From contig JBFLXY010000002.1 of NCBI GenBank assembly GCA_040757055.1, positions 1 to 64,000 on the forward strand: a DNA stretch of 64,000 nucleotides, in the 5' to 3' direction. Both the position numbers and the translations under genes were made by a program. Shown piece by piece: positions 8,454 to 16,630 of this stretch. This stretch comes from JAJZRJ01 sp040757055. GTDB taxonomy: Bacteria; Desulfobacterota; Desulfobulbia; Desulfobulbales; Desulfurivibrionaceae. Under the pieces are notes generated by a model. It was not told the origin of the DNA, did not search any database, and saw nothing but the letters and a program-made list of their open reading frames with translations. Every line of letters starts with the position of its first letter. The first letter of the stretch is position 1.

Positions 8454-9061
8454 GGCTTGCCGCCCTGACCGAACTGCTCCAGCGCCTGCGGGTGGTGGAC
8501 CGCAAGACCCTGCTCTATGGGGTGGCCGGCCTCCTGCTCCTCCTGAACCTCGGCCGTTTCGGCTGGCTCGCCGTGGAGGGCTGGCAGGAATCCATCGACG
8601 ACCGCGTCGAACAACTCGCCAAATACCGCAAGGCCGTAAACCGGATCGACACCCTCAAGGGCGAGGTCGCGGCCCTGGAAGGTCAGCACCAGACGCTCAC
8701 CAGCTACCTCTTCACCGGCGCCTCGGAGGAGGAGGCGGCCTCGGCCATGCAGGTGGCCCTGCAGGACGAGGTGGTGAAGGCGGGGCTTGAGCCGGAGTTC
8801 ATCCAGCCCACCCCGAGCGAGGCGGCAACCAAGCCGGAACCCACGAAAAAAGAAGGGATTCGCGCCATCAGCATCAAGCTGCGCCTCGGCGGCACCCTGA
8901 ACAACTTCGGCCAGTTCGTCCAGGAGCTCTACCGGGCAAAGAAGCTCTTCACCATCGAGAACTGCACCGTGAAGCCCCTTAGGAAGGAGGATCTCAAGAT
9001 CTATCTCGAGGTCAAGGGCTACTACGCCATCCCAGCGGCGGGGGCGCAGCCGAAGCGATGA
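8450..9061 (+). CDS. gspM: Type II secretion protein GspM (PilO-like)
   Basis: A 203-residue single-pass inner-membrane protein: short cytoplasmic N-terminus, membrane helix at about 23-40 (TLLYGVAGLLLLLNLG), a periplasmic helical segment with coiled-coil character, then a ferredoxin-like domain typical of GspM/PilO. It partners GspL. Four-nucleotide overlaps on both sides tie it into the operon. Confidence 0.82.
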   Translation: MRLAALTELLQRLRVVDRKTLLYGVAGLLLLLNLGRFGWLAVEGWQESIDDRVEQLAKYRKAVNRIDTLKGEVAALEGQHQTLTSYLFTGASEEEAASAMQVALQDEVVKAGLEPEFIQPTPSEAATKPEPTKKEGIRAISIKLRLGGTLNNFGQFVQELYRAKKLFTIENCTVKPLRKEDLKIYLEVKGYYAIPAAGAQPKR

Positions 9062-9951
9062 AACTCCCCCGCCTGCCCATGCCCAAGCTGCCCAAGCTCA
9101 ATCTGGCGGCGCTGCTGCACAACCCCGGCCTGCTGCTGCGGCTGGGCGCCTGCACCCTGCTCACCGCCAGCATCGGCGCGCTGCTCTATGGCCTGGTGGA
9201 TGCCTGGCGCCACGACCCGCTCCTGCAACTCACGCCGCCGCCCAAAACTCAGGCCCAGCCCGTTCCGGAACGGCCGGCCATCGAGTTTTACCCTGCAGTG
9301 CCGACCCTGCCCGACCTCCACCTGGGCTATCTCTTCAATGCCGAGCGGAATCTGGCCGGCCGCGGCAAGAGCGGCAACACCATCGCTGCCGCCAATGTCC
9401 ACGAACTGGTCTATGCCGGCTCGATCATCCTCGGCAAGAACAGCAAGGCCCTGCTCACCTTGCCGATCGCCCCCCAGAGCACCGATGTCCGCCCCGGGGC
9501 ACCCGCCCGCGGTGGGGCGGCATACTTTCATGTGGCGCCCGGCGATTCGGTGGGCGGCTACACGGTGAGCGAGATTCTGCCAAAGAAGATCGTCTTCAAG
9601 AAGGGCAGCGAGGTGGTGGAAAAAACCCTCTTCGCCCCCCGCAAGCAGCGGACCGTGGCGGAGACGGTGCGGCCCGGCGTACCGGCGGTCGCTGCCGCCC
9701 CCGCCCCGGAGGGCGCTCCCCCAGCCGCGACACCGCAACCGACAACGCCCGCGCCCCGCGCACCGGCGCCAACGCCCCGCGCCACCACGCCGCGGAGCAG
9801 CTACGCGGTTTCGCCCGGCCTGAACCCGCAGCCGATGCCGCCGCCGGCCCCTCTGCCGCCGCCCCAGCGCAACGCGCCCACCCGCGCGCCCCTGGTGCCG
9901 CCGCCACCGCCACCGCCGCTCAAGGTCTATCCGTCGGAGCCGGCCAAATAA
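9058..9951 (+). CDS. gspC: Type II secretion GspC-like clamp protein with Pro-rich tail
   Basis: A 297-residue protein with a cytoplasmic N-terminus rich in Pro/Lys/Leu repeats (LPMPKLPKL), one membrane helix at about 30-50, and a homology-region-like domain (ELVYAGSIILGK, YFHVAPGDSVGGYTVSEILPKKIVF) that in GspC/PulC binds the secretin. No PDZ domain is visible; the C-terminal third is instead a low-complexity Ala/Pro/Thr tail ending in runs of Pro. The position before gspD agrees with GspC, and the missing PDZ is the odd feature. GspP/PilP-like is the alternative. Confidence 0.7.
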   Translation: MKLPRLPMPKLPKLNLAALLHNPGLLLRLGACTLLTASIGALLYGLVDAWRHDPLLQLTPPPKTQAQPVPERPAIEFYPAVPTLPDLHLGYLFNAERNLAGRGKSGNTIAAANVHELVYAGSIILGKNSKALLTLPIAPQSTDVRPGAPARGGAAYFHVAPGDSVGGYTVSEILPKKIVFKKGSEVVEKTLFAPRKQRTVAETVRPGVPAVAAAPAPEGAPPAATPQPTTPAPRAPAPTPRATTPRSSYAVSPGLNPQPMPPPAPLPPPQRNAPTRAPLVPPPPPPPLKVYPSEPAK

Positions 9952-10028
9952 GGGACTGCATGATATCGTGTTGCCATTTCGCGAAAAATAGAGGATAGAC
10001 AAAGTAACTTTACGCAACAGGACGGGGA

Positions 10029-12254
10029 ATGAGGGAAAAGATTTTATCAGGCGGCATTGCCGCCATGGTCATACTGTTGCTTGCCCTTGGCGGCTGCGCA
10101 CCCCAACGGGCGCGGACCTGGGTCGATCTCAACGAGGTGAGCAGCAAGATCGAGAAGAAGGGTGAGGCCGCCCCGGTGGTCGAGGCTGCCGAGCCGGCAG
10201 GCGACAAGGCCCCGCGGATCAAGGACCTGTCCCCGACGGCCACCGGCGCCAACGAGCACCTCTACCAGCTCACTCCGCCCGAGCCCATCACCATCCCGGC
10301 TGCCGCCGGCCAGGAGATCGGCCTCAACTTCGACAATGCCGACATCTACGAGTTCATCCAGGTGGTGGGCGATGTGCTCGGCTTCGACTACATCGTTGAC
10401 CCCCAGGTCAAGGGGGTGGTGAACATCCGCTCCGGCAAGGCCATCGGCAAAGAGAACCTCTACGTGGTGTTCAAGAAAATCCTGAACATCAACGGGGTGG
10501 ACATCCGCCGGGAGGGTGAACTCTACTACATCTACCCGAGCAAGGCGCCCTCCACCCCCACGGTGCAGCCGCCTTCGGCCATCGCCGGCCTCAAGGATTC
10601 TTCCCGCATGATCATGCAATTGGTGCCGGTCATGCACCTCCATGCCTCCGAGGCGGCCAAGCTCATCCAGCCCTATCTCTCGGAGCGCGGCCTGATCCAC
10701 ACCCTGGAGCACCAGAACACCCTCATCATCCAGGACTTCGAAAGCAAGGTGATCGACAGCCTCTCGGTGCTGGCCCGGGTCGATGTCTCGCCGCTGGCCA
10801 CCCTCAAGGTCCGGCTGGTGCGGATCGAAAAGGCGCCGCTCTTCCAGTTGCGGGACGAGCTGCTGGAGATCATGAACGCCTTCAAGGTCAACAAGAAGGA
10901 GTTCGAAAGCCTCTCCATCGTGCCCATGGAGCGGGTCAATTCCCTGCTGCTGGTGAGCAAGAGCGAGTTCCTGCTCGACACCGCCGATTCCTGGATTCGC
11001 GAGCTGGACGCCGTGCCCTCCGAAGGCCGCGACAACATCTACATCTACAACGTGCGCAACTCGGTGGCTTCGGAGCTGGCAACCCTGGTCAACTCGCTCA
11101 TCAGCGGCGAGGATCTGAGCGGAACGCAGGGAAAAATCGACAAAGGCGCCACAAAAACCACGAAAAAAGATGCCAAGGAAACGAAGAGTTCGTTCACGGA
11201 TGCCAACAAAGACAAGGATTCCAAGACATCGGATACCGCCGCCGGCAGCAAGACGGACACGACCGAGGGCGGGATCACCGCCCAGAGTCTGAGCGCCAAG
11301 GGGCTGGCTGGCCTGCGCTTTAGCGGGGAGCCCATGCTGCTCTCCGACGACACCCGCAACGTCATCCTTATCCGGGCGCTCCAGCCCGATTACTCGCGGA
11401 TCGTGAAGATTCTGGAGCGGCTCGACAACCTGCCGCGCCAGGTGCTCATCGAGGTGATGGTGGCCGAGGTCCGCCTGACCGACAGCTGGGAGTTCGGGGT
11501 CGAATGGGCTCTCAAGAACAACAAGCTCAAAATCGGCCCCACCAACTACGAACAGACCTTCTCCACCAGCTTTGGCTCCTCGGTCACCACCGCAGCCACG
11601 GGCGGCTTCACCTACAGCGTGCTCCGCGGCGCTGATATCGTGGGGCTCATCAATGCCATTGCCTCGGAAACCGATGTCTCCCTGCTCTCCTCGCCACAGA
11701 TCCTGGTCTTGAACAACGAAGAGGCTACCGTCAACGTCGGTGACCAGGTGCCCATCGTCACCACCGCCACCGAACGCGGCACCAGCGAGACTCCTGTCGT
11801 GGACAAGACCGTGCAGTACAAAGACACCGGCACCATCCTTACGGTGCGACCACGGATCAATTACGACGGGGTCATCATTCTGGAGGTCAACCAGCAGGTC
11901 AGTCAGGCGTCAACAACAAAAACCTCGGGCATCGATTCGCCCACCATCTCCACTCGCGAGATCAAGACCAAGCTGGCGGTGAAGAATGGCCAGTCGATCC
12001 TCATGGGCGGCTTGATCCGCAAAGATGGGGACGTCACGGAGAATAAGGTGCCGTTGGTGGGGGACATTCCGCTCTTGGGCTGGCTCTTCAAATACGAAAA
12101 AAACACGACCACAAAGACCGAACTTCTGGTGATGATCACCCCCCATGTGATCGAGTCCGAAGACGTGCTCGATCAATACATCCGGCAATTCCAGGAAAAA
12201 ACCAACGAACTGCGGCAGGAACTTTCCGGACCCAAAAAGTCTAAAAAGTCATAA
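10029..12254 (+). CDS. gspD: Type II secretion outer-membrane secretin GspD
   Basis: A 741-residue secretin forming the outer-membrane channel. It is itself a lipoprotein (MREKILSGG, core LLLALGGC), so it may not need a separate pilotin. N0 (about 90-165) is followed by N1-N3 domains; N3 is interrupted by a Lys/Thr/Asp-rich low-complexity insert at about 365-417. The secretin domain follows (VPIVTTATERG, the VKNGQSILMGGLIRKD signature, VPLVGDIPLLGWLF). The tail is helical and basic. It lies 77 nt after the gspC-like gene; no terminator separates them. Confidence 0.95.
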   Translation: MREKILSGGIAAMVILLLALGGCAPQRARTWVDLNEVSSKIEKKGEAAPVVEAAEPAGDKAPRIKDLSPTATGANEHLYQLTPPEPITIPAAAGQEIGLNFDNADIYEFIQVVGDVLGFDYIVDPQVKGVVNIRSGKAIGKENLYVVFKKILNINGVDIRREGELYYIYPSKAPSTPTVQPPSAIAGLKDSSRMIMQLVPVMHLHASEAAKLIQPYLSERGLIHTLEHQNTLIIQDFESKVIDSLSVLARVDVSPLATLKVRLVRIEKAPLFQLRDELLEIMNAFKVNKKEFESLSIVPMERVNSLLLVSKSEFLLDTADSWIRELDAVPSEGRDNIYIYNVRNSVASELATLVNSLISGEDLSGTQGKIDKGATKTTKKDAKETKSSFTDANKDKDSKTSDTAAGSKTDTTEGGITAQSLSAKGLAGLRFSGEPMLLSDDTRNVILIRALQPDYSRIVKILERLDNLPRQVLIEVMVAEVRLTDSWEFGVEWALKNNKLKIGPTNYEQTFSTSFGSSVTTAATGGFTYSVLRGADIVGLINAIASETDVSLLSSPQILVLNNEEATVNVGDQVPIVTTATERGTSETPVVDKTVQYKDTGTILTVRPRINYDGVIILEVNQQVSQASTTKTSGIDSPTISTREIKTKLAVKNGQSILMGGLIRKDGDVTENKVPLVGDIPLLGWLFKYEKNTTTKTELLVMITPHVIESEDVLDQYIRQFQEKTNELRQELSGPKKSKKS

Positions 12255-12259
12255 GTTAA

Positions 12260-12558
12260 GGGGGGTATGGCTTCGCTATCGTCGCGCCAGCAAAAAGATC
12301 GGCGGCCTTGCGCTTCGTGAGTGGGGCCAGCACAGCACGCCGCCGCTCCGAATGAAGAAGGACGAAGCCGAAGACTTTGCAAATGGGTCAAGACCATTCC
12401 GGCCTTGAGGGCCGAGGTGGGCAGGGTATGGTCCACGGTCTGGAAAAAGAGCCTGAACATGCGTTTCTTTTCCGCGTAGGTCTCAGCGGAAAATTTGACC
12501 TGGGCATAATCCAGATACGGGATTGTAACATGCCGGGTGAGAGAGGGAACTGCATTCA
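12260..12558 (-). pseudogene. Truncated site-specific integrase remnant
   Basis: On the minus strand from an ATG at 12558, about 60 residues read like the N-terminal SAM-like DNA-binding domain of a tyrosine recombinase (LDYAQVKFSAETYAEKKRMF, then SALKAGMVLTHLQ). The similarity stops near 12373. The next 110 nt, in another frame, encode a different-looking tail (LTKRKAADLFAGATIAKPYPP then stop). No catalytic R-H-R-Y domain is present, so this is the scar of an internally deleted gene. It begins right after gspD and marks the left side of a decayed insertion. Confidence 0.6.
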
Positions 12559-12565
12559 TTGAAAC

Positions 12566-12594
12566 ATTGACTTTTATACGCCAATGGCGTATAT
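12566..12594 (+). promoter_or_regulatory. Toxin-antitoxin promoter with palindromic operator
   Basis: TTGACT (12566-12571) and TATATG (12589-12594) are 17 nt apart. A perfect inverted repeat ATACGCC-AAT-GGCGTAT (12575-12591) fills the spacer and touches the -10, the expected site for autorepression by the antitoxin. Confidence 0.7.
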
Positions 12595-12601
12595 GTAACT
12601 T

Positions 12602-12926
12602 ATGGTCATCATTGAGACCCCGATTTTTACCAAGCTGGTTGCTGGCATCCTGCAAGACGAAGAATATCGTCTCCTGCAGCAGGCCCTTGTGGATAGTCCA
12701 GACGCCGGTACGGTGATTCCGGATAGCGGCGGATTGCGGAAACTGCGATGGGTCCGCCGAGGGGCGAGGAAAGCGCGGTGGAAGCCGGGTTATCTATTAT
12801 TGGTTTGTCGGGGATGATGTTGTTTTGCTGCTCTACATCTATCCGAAAAACGTGCAGGATAACCTGACGCCCAGCCAGTTGCGGCAATTGAAAGCAGTTG
12901 TTGAGAAGGAATACCATGGACGATAA
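12602..12926 (+). pseudogene. RelE/HigB-like toxin with a +1 frameshift
   Basis: The first frame (MVIIETPIFTKLV to SGGLRKLRW) matches the N-terminal half of RelE/ParE-superfamily toxins usually paired with NadS-type antitoxins. At 12749-12752 (TGGG) the frame breaks: read on, it ends at 12817. One frame over, the expected C-terminal half continues intact (GRGKRGGSRVIYYWF, then LLLYIYPKN and LTPSQLRQL) to a stop at 12926 that overlaps the antitoxin start. Removing one G restores a full toxin of about 107 residues. Either an inactivating mutation or a sequencing error. Confidence 0.75.
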
Positions 12927-13206
12927 ACATTTTCAGGAATTGCTGGCAAGCGTGAAGCAGGGAGCGGCCATCATGAAAGGGAATGCGCGTCCCTCCAGGT
13001 CATTCCAATTTCCGGAAGTCGAGGTGCGCGAGTTGCGGTCACGATTTGGCCTGACGCAAGACAAATTCGCCGCGCTTATTGGAATTAGCGTGGCCACGCT
13101 GCGTAATTGGGAACAGGGCAGGCGCAAGCCGGAAGGCCCGGCCAGGGTTTTGCTCCGAGTAGCTGCCGCACACCCCGAGGCGTTGCTCGACCTTGTTTCC
13201 GCTTGA
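12916..13206 (+). CDS. NadS/HigA-type XRE antitoxin
   Basis: A 96-residue DNA-binding antitoxin. The start at 12916 follows GAGAAGGA; an upstream in-frame ATG at 12898 lies in the toxin tail. An N-terminal stretch is followed by a helix-turn-helix (LTQDKFAALIGISVATLRNWEQGRR) and the conserved GPARVLLRVAAAHPE tail of the NadS family. It presumably represses through the palindrome at 12575-12591. The antitoxin frame is intact although the toxin is broken, a common state in decaying modules. Confidence 0.85.
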   Translation: MDDKHFQELLASVKQGAAIMKGNARPSRSFQFPEVEVRELRSRFGLTQDKFAALIGISVATLRNWEQGRRKPEGPARVLLRVAAAHPEALLDLVSA

Positions 13207-13344
13207 GAACAGAAGAAGATCCCAAAGCCTGATCTTGGCTCCACTCCGAGCCTGGTGTATAGTGTGGGCCGCGTGTGGGCTTTTGAAGTTCCACAGGATG
13301 TTTTTTGATGGTGTGAGATGGTTGTAATGGCTCGAAAATACTAG
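13207..13344. other. Intergenic, no gene seen
   Basis: No coding frame, promoter or terminator could be supported between the antitoxin stop and the tRNA-like remnant. It is probably part of the decayed insertion. Confidence 0.4.
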
Positions 13345-13408
13345 GAAGTGTACGAGCTAGAGCACTCTCTCACGCCGGTAACACGGGTTCGAGTCCCGTA
13401 GGGGTCCA
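13345..13408 (+). pseudogene. Decayed tRNA 3'-half, possible attachment-site remnant
   Basis: A perfect T-arm (ACGGG-TTCGAGT-CCCGT, 13383-13399) is followed by AGGGGTCCA, like a tRNA acceptor end, and a D-arm-like GCTAGAGCA precedes it. The anticodon region cannot fold into a 5-bp stem and no matching 5' acceptor strand is present, so it is not a working tRNA. tRNA 3'-ends are common targets of tyrosine integrases, and an integrase fragment lies about 0.8 kb away, so this may be the right attachment scar. Confidence 0.45.
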
Positions 13409-13452
13409 ATTCGCTGAATCCATGGTGCTGACCATTGGCATGGCATGCAGGG

Positions 13453-13490
13453 AACGGCTCTCCCCACCGGGGCAGGGCCGTTTTTGTTTT
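13453..13490 (+). terminator. Intrinsic terminator
   Basis: AACGGC...GCCGTT with an inner CCCC/GGGG pairing, then TTTTTGTTTTT. It follows the tRNA-like sequence and insulates the next gene. Confidence 0.7.
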
Positions 13491-13518
13491 TGATGGATGG
13501 AGAGGAGGGAACGAACGA

Positions 13519-14238
13519 ATGGAGAATAGTGCGGCCGCCACGGGCGGGGAGGGGATGGGGCGGCGGTTGGTGACGATGTTTTTGGTGGTCGTCCTCGCCA
13601 TGGCTTTGCCCCTTTGGGCGCAGGCGGCCAACAGGGGCGTCACCTCCTCTGCGGCGGAACCGGCGGCGACGGCTGGCTGGGATGGCGAAGATGTCAGGGG
13701 GGCCGCCCGTCCGGATGCGGCGCTGGAGCTGCCGCCGGGCGTTGTCTCTCCTCTTTCAAGGCTCCTGCCTGATGATGGCGGCTGTTACGAGCCCTTTTGG
13801 CAGCAGGGGGGGAAAGGGAAGCGGTGTGAGCCGCAGTGCATCCCCTATGTCCGGTGCCGCAGCGGCATCATGAGTTGCCGTATCGGCAGGGAGAACGGGC
13901 CGCTCACCTGGTTTGCCTGCGAGGAGCGCCGCGGCAACACGGCCGTGGTGCCGGAGCCTGGAAGCGTGCTCATCCTGGCTGCCAACACCCGGCGCAAGAT
14001 GCCCACTGGCCATGGCCTCTATGTGGAAGAGGTGATTGAAACCGCGCCTTCGCTCTATAAGTTGATTTTGAGCCATACCAACTATGACCGTCGGTGCAGC
14101 ATCGAAACCAACATCGAGGCGGAATTCGACCGGCGACAGATGACCGTTGACTTTCTTTCCGGCGCCTGGCGCGTCTGGGGGCGGGATCTGGCGGTGGCTG
14201 GTTTCATTCGTGGCGGGGCGGACGAGGCACTTCCCTGA
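13519..14238 (+). CDS. Secreted Cys-rich protein, possibly CHAP-like
   Basis: A 239-residue protein with an AGGAGGGA ribosome-binding site 8 nt before ATG 13519. A signal peptide (basic GMGRR, then a hydrophobic core ending AQAA) is followed by a variable linker and a Cys-rich segment (six Cys between about residues 92 and 136). The C-terminal part (PEPGSVLILAANTRRKMP, GHGLYVEEVIE, then SHTNYDRRCSIE) faintly resembles CHAP-type cell-wall amidase folds, with GH as the possible catalytic His region. The family is not certain. It ends 59 nt before pth. Confidence 0.55.
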   Translation: MENSAAATGGEGMGRRLVTMFLVVVLAMALPLWAQAANRGVTSSAAEPAATAGWDGEDVRGAARPDAALELPPGVVSPLSRLLPDDGGCYEPFWQQGGKGKRCEPQCIPYVRCRSGIMSCRIGRENGPLTWFACEERRGNTAVVPEPGSVLILAANTRRKMPTGHGLYVEEVIETAPSLYKLILSHTNYDRRCSIETNIEAEFDRRQMTVDFLSGAWRVWGRDLAVAGFIRGGADEALP

Positions 14239-14297
14239 CGCCCTGGAATGTGTTGTTGCGCTGGCCGGGGGAGGCCCCGCAACCGGAGAGTGCCATC

Positions 14298-14867
14298 GTG
14301 TTTCTGCTTGTCGGCCTGGGAAATCCGGGCGGTGAATACGCCATGACCCGGCACAACATCGGCTTTCTTTTTCTCGACTACCTGGCCGGCCGGCACGGGC
14401 TGGCCCTGAAGAGCTCCAAGTGGCAGGCGGATACCGCCAAAGGAGCCCTGTGGGGCAGGCCGGTGGTGCTCTGCAAGCCCATGACCTTCATGAACCGGAG
14501 CGGCAGCGCCGTGGGGCAGGTGGTTCGTTTTTACGGAATGGAACCAGACCGGGTGGTGGTGATCCACGACGACCTCGATCTTCCCTTCGGCCGGATCAAG
14601 CTGGTGAGCAATCGTGGCGCCGGCGGCCACAACGGCATCAAGTCCCTCATCGACCATCTCGGCACCAAGGACTTTCCCCGCATCCGGGTGGGGGTGGGGC
14701 GGCCGCCCGGCGAGACCCCGGCCAGTGATTATGTTCTGGCCCGCTTCAGCGGCGATGAGCAAAGGGAGCTGCCGTCCCTGTTCGCGCGCCTCGAAGAGGC
14801 GGTGGAGCGCCTGCTGGCCGAAGGTGTGGCCGCGGCCATGAACGCGATCAACGCCGAATCCCGCTGA
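14298..14867 (+). CDS. pth: Peptidyl-tRNA hydrolase
   Basis: Releases tRNA from stalled peptidyl-tRNA. A GTG start at 14298 is preferred: GGAGAG lies 8 nt upstream and it places the catalytic residues at N9 and H19, close to N10 and H20 of E. coli Pth. The 189-residue protein shows FLLVGLGNPGGEY, KPMTFMNRSG, the HDDLDLPFGRIKL loop and GGHNGIKSL. An ATG at 14250 would add 16 residues without family support. Confidence 0.93.
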   Translation: MFLLVGLGNPGGEYAMTRHNIGFLFLDYLAGRHGLALKSSKWQADTAKGALWGRPVVLCKPMTFMNRSGSAVGQVVRFYGMEPDRVVVIHDDLDLPFGRIKLVSNRGAGGHNGIKSLIDHLGTKDFPRIRVGVGRPPGETPASDYVLARFSGDEQRELPSLFARLEEAVERLLAEGVAAAMNAINAESR

Positions 14868-14953
14868 TTCTCCTGCCGGTTGTTCCCTGCTTGGAGGTGC
14901 AGTCCAGGAACTTCCTGTTATTTCCCCCGCTTTCCCTGACGTCACGGCGATGT

Positions 14954-14981
14954 TTGATTAAAGTGAAAAATATGGTATATT
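14954..14981 (+). promoter_or_regulatory. Sigma-70-type promoter for the CarD-like gene
   Basis: TTGATT (14954-14959), 16-nt spacer, TATATT (14976-14981), in an A/T-rich patch that contrasts with the GC-rich surroundings, about 65 nt before the start codon. Confidence 0.6.
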
Positions 14982-15045
14982 GAATTTTCATTTTTTGCGT
15001 TTTTGGACTGATTCCGAACGCAGACGCCGGGTGGAGGTGGAACAT

Positions 15046-15546
15046 ATGGGCAAAAAAGTCGTGAAAAATTTCAGCGTTGGCGACATGGCCGTTTATCCGG
15101 CCCATGGTGTTGGCCAGATTGAGGCCATCGAGCAGCGCACCGTGGGGGAGCGGGAGCAGTCGTTTTATGTCATGCGCATCCTCGACTCCAACATGACCAT
15201 CATGATCCCCACCACCACCTCCCGGAATGTCGGACTCCGCGGCATCATCACCTCCCGTGAGGTGAAAAAGGTGTACGACATCCTGGGGGACCGCGAGATT
15301 GCCATCGAGTCTCAGCCGTGGAACCAGCGCTACCGTGAATATATGGAAAAGATCAAGACCGGGTCGGTTTATGAAATCGCGGCGGTGTTGCGCGATCTGT
15401 TCCTGCTCAGGGTGGACAAGGATCTTTCCTTTGGCGAGCGCAAGATGATGGATACGGCGAAGAGCCTTCTCGTCAAGGAGATTGCCCTGGCCAAGGACGT
15501 GGAAGAGAGGCAGGTGGAGCAGCACATCGAGCGCATGTTCGCCTGA
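15046..15546 (+). CDS. CarD-family transcription regulator
   Basis: A 166-residue protein of the CarD/CdnL family, which binds the RNA polymerase beta subunit and stabilises open promoter complexes. ATG 15046 follows GGAGGTGG. The N-terminal RNAP-interaction domain (about 8-70) shows the family phrase VGDMAVYPAHGVGQIEAIE; the C-terminal helical domain (about 75-166) is DNA-contacting in homologues. It lacks a long acidic/HMGA extension, so it is a CdnL-like housekeeping form. No partner gene is implied by the context. Confidence 0.9.
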   Translation: MGKKVVKNFSVGDMAVYPAHGVGQIEAIEQRTVGEREQSFYVMRILDSNMTIMIPTTTSRNVGLRGIITSREVKKVYDILGDREIAIESQPWNQRYREYMEKIKTGSVYEIAAVLRDLFLLRVDKDLSFGERKMMDTAKSLLVKEIALAKDVEERQVEQHIERMFA

Positions 15547-15658
15547 ACGGACCGTCGTCGTTTCTCTCCAGGGCCATGGCCTTCGGCCAGCCCTGGATGA
15601 ACCCTATCTGGACGGCCGCCTCACAGGACTGGCCATCCTCCCTCCCATCTGCCAGACC

Positions 15659-16630
15659 ATGGATACCATCGCCCCTGCCCGGCAGTTCACGTTCTCGGTG
15701 ACCAGCGAGGCCGCAGGGCAGCGGCTCGACCGCTTCCTCTCCGAGTCCCTGGCCGGGGAAGAGATCACCCGCACCCGATTGCAGGGGCTGATCCGCGAAG
15801 GCCACGTGCTGGTCGATGGCGCCGGCCGCAAGGCCGGGTATGTGGTGCGTTCCGGTGAAGAGGTGGCGGTTACCCTGCCGATTCTCAAGGAAACCGCGCT
15901 TGCCGCCCAGGAGGTCCCCTTTCTGGTCCTTTACGAGGACGACGCCATCGTGGTGCTCTCCAAGCCTCCCGGCGTGGTGGTGCATCCGGCCTGTGGCCAT
16001 GCCGAAGGGACCCTGGTTCACGGATTGTTGCACCGCTGCGGCGACCTGGCCGGAATTGGCGGGGAATTGCGGCCGGGAATCGTCCACCGCCTCGATAAGG
16101 ACACCTCCGGCTGCATGGTGGTGGCCAAGAATGATCTGGCCCATCACCGGCTGGTGGAGCAGTTCAAGGGCCGGGCGGTCAGCAAGATTTATCATGCGCT
16201 GCTGGTCGGCGTTCCGGGAAGTCCGGCAGGCACTGTCGATCTGCCCATCGGCCGCCATCCGGTGCAGCGCAAAAAAATGGCGGTGCGGCAGGAGGGCGGG
16301 CGGCCGGCCGTCACCCACTGGCAGGTGCTGGAGCGTTTTGCCGCGGGATTCAGTCTGACGCGGCTGCGACTGGAGACCGGGCGCACCCATCAGATCCGCG
16401 TCCACATGGCGGCCCTGGGCCATCCGGTGGCCGGTGATCCGGTCTACGGCGGCAAGAGCAGAACAACGACCGCTCTCGGCATCTGCCGCCAGTGTCTGCA
16501 TTCTTCGCATCTTGGTTTTCGTCACCCTCTGACCGGTACTCCCATGGAATTCACCGCCCCGCTCTGGCCCGACATCGAGGCGGTGCTGCTCAGGCTCCGC
16601 ACCGGGATTCCGGAAGGTGACGGCCGATGA
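15659..16630 (+). CDS. Large-subunit-type pseudouridine synthase (RluA/RluD family)
   Basis: A 323-residue RNA pseudouridine synthase. An S4 RNA-binding domain (about 12-75, GQRLDRFLSE, TRLQGLIREGHVLVDG) precedes the catalytic domain, with the signature GIVHRLDKDTSG and catalytic Asp at 146, and the ETGRTHQIRVHM motif. Domain order matches RluD, which modifies 23S helix 69, but RluC/RluA specificity cannot be excluded. The start at 15659 has no strong ribosome-binding site; it was chosen because it begins just before the S4 domain. The stop overlaps coaE. Confidence 0.88.
   Translation: MDTIAPARQFTFSVTSEAAGQRLDRFLSESLAGEEITRTRLQGLIREGHVLVDGAGRKAGYVVRSGEEVAVTLPILKETALAAQEVPFLVLYEDDAIVVLSKPPGVVVHPACGHAEGTLVHGLLHRCGDLAGIGGELRPGIVHRLDKDTSGCMVVAKNDLAHHRLVEQFKGRAVSKIYHALLVGVPGSPAGTVDLPIGRHPVQRKKMAVRQEGGRPAVTHWQVLERFAAGFSLTRLRLETGRTHQIRVHMAALGHPVAGDPVYGGKSRTTTALGICRQCLHSSHLGFRHPLTGTPMEFTAPLWPDIEAVLLRLRTGIPEGDGR

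Noticed and set aside
13345..13408. Functional tRNA gene
   Set aside because: Good T-arm only; no anticodon stem and no pairing acceptor 5' strand. Kept as a remnant.
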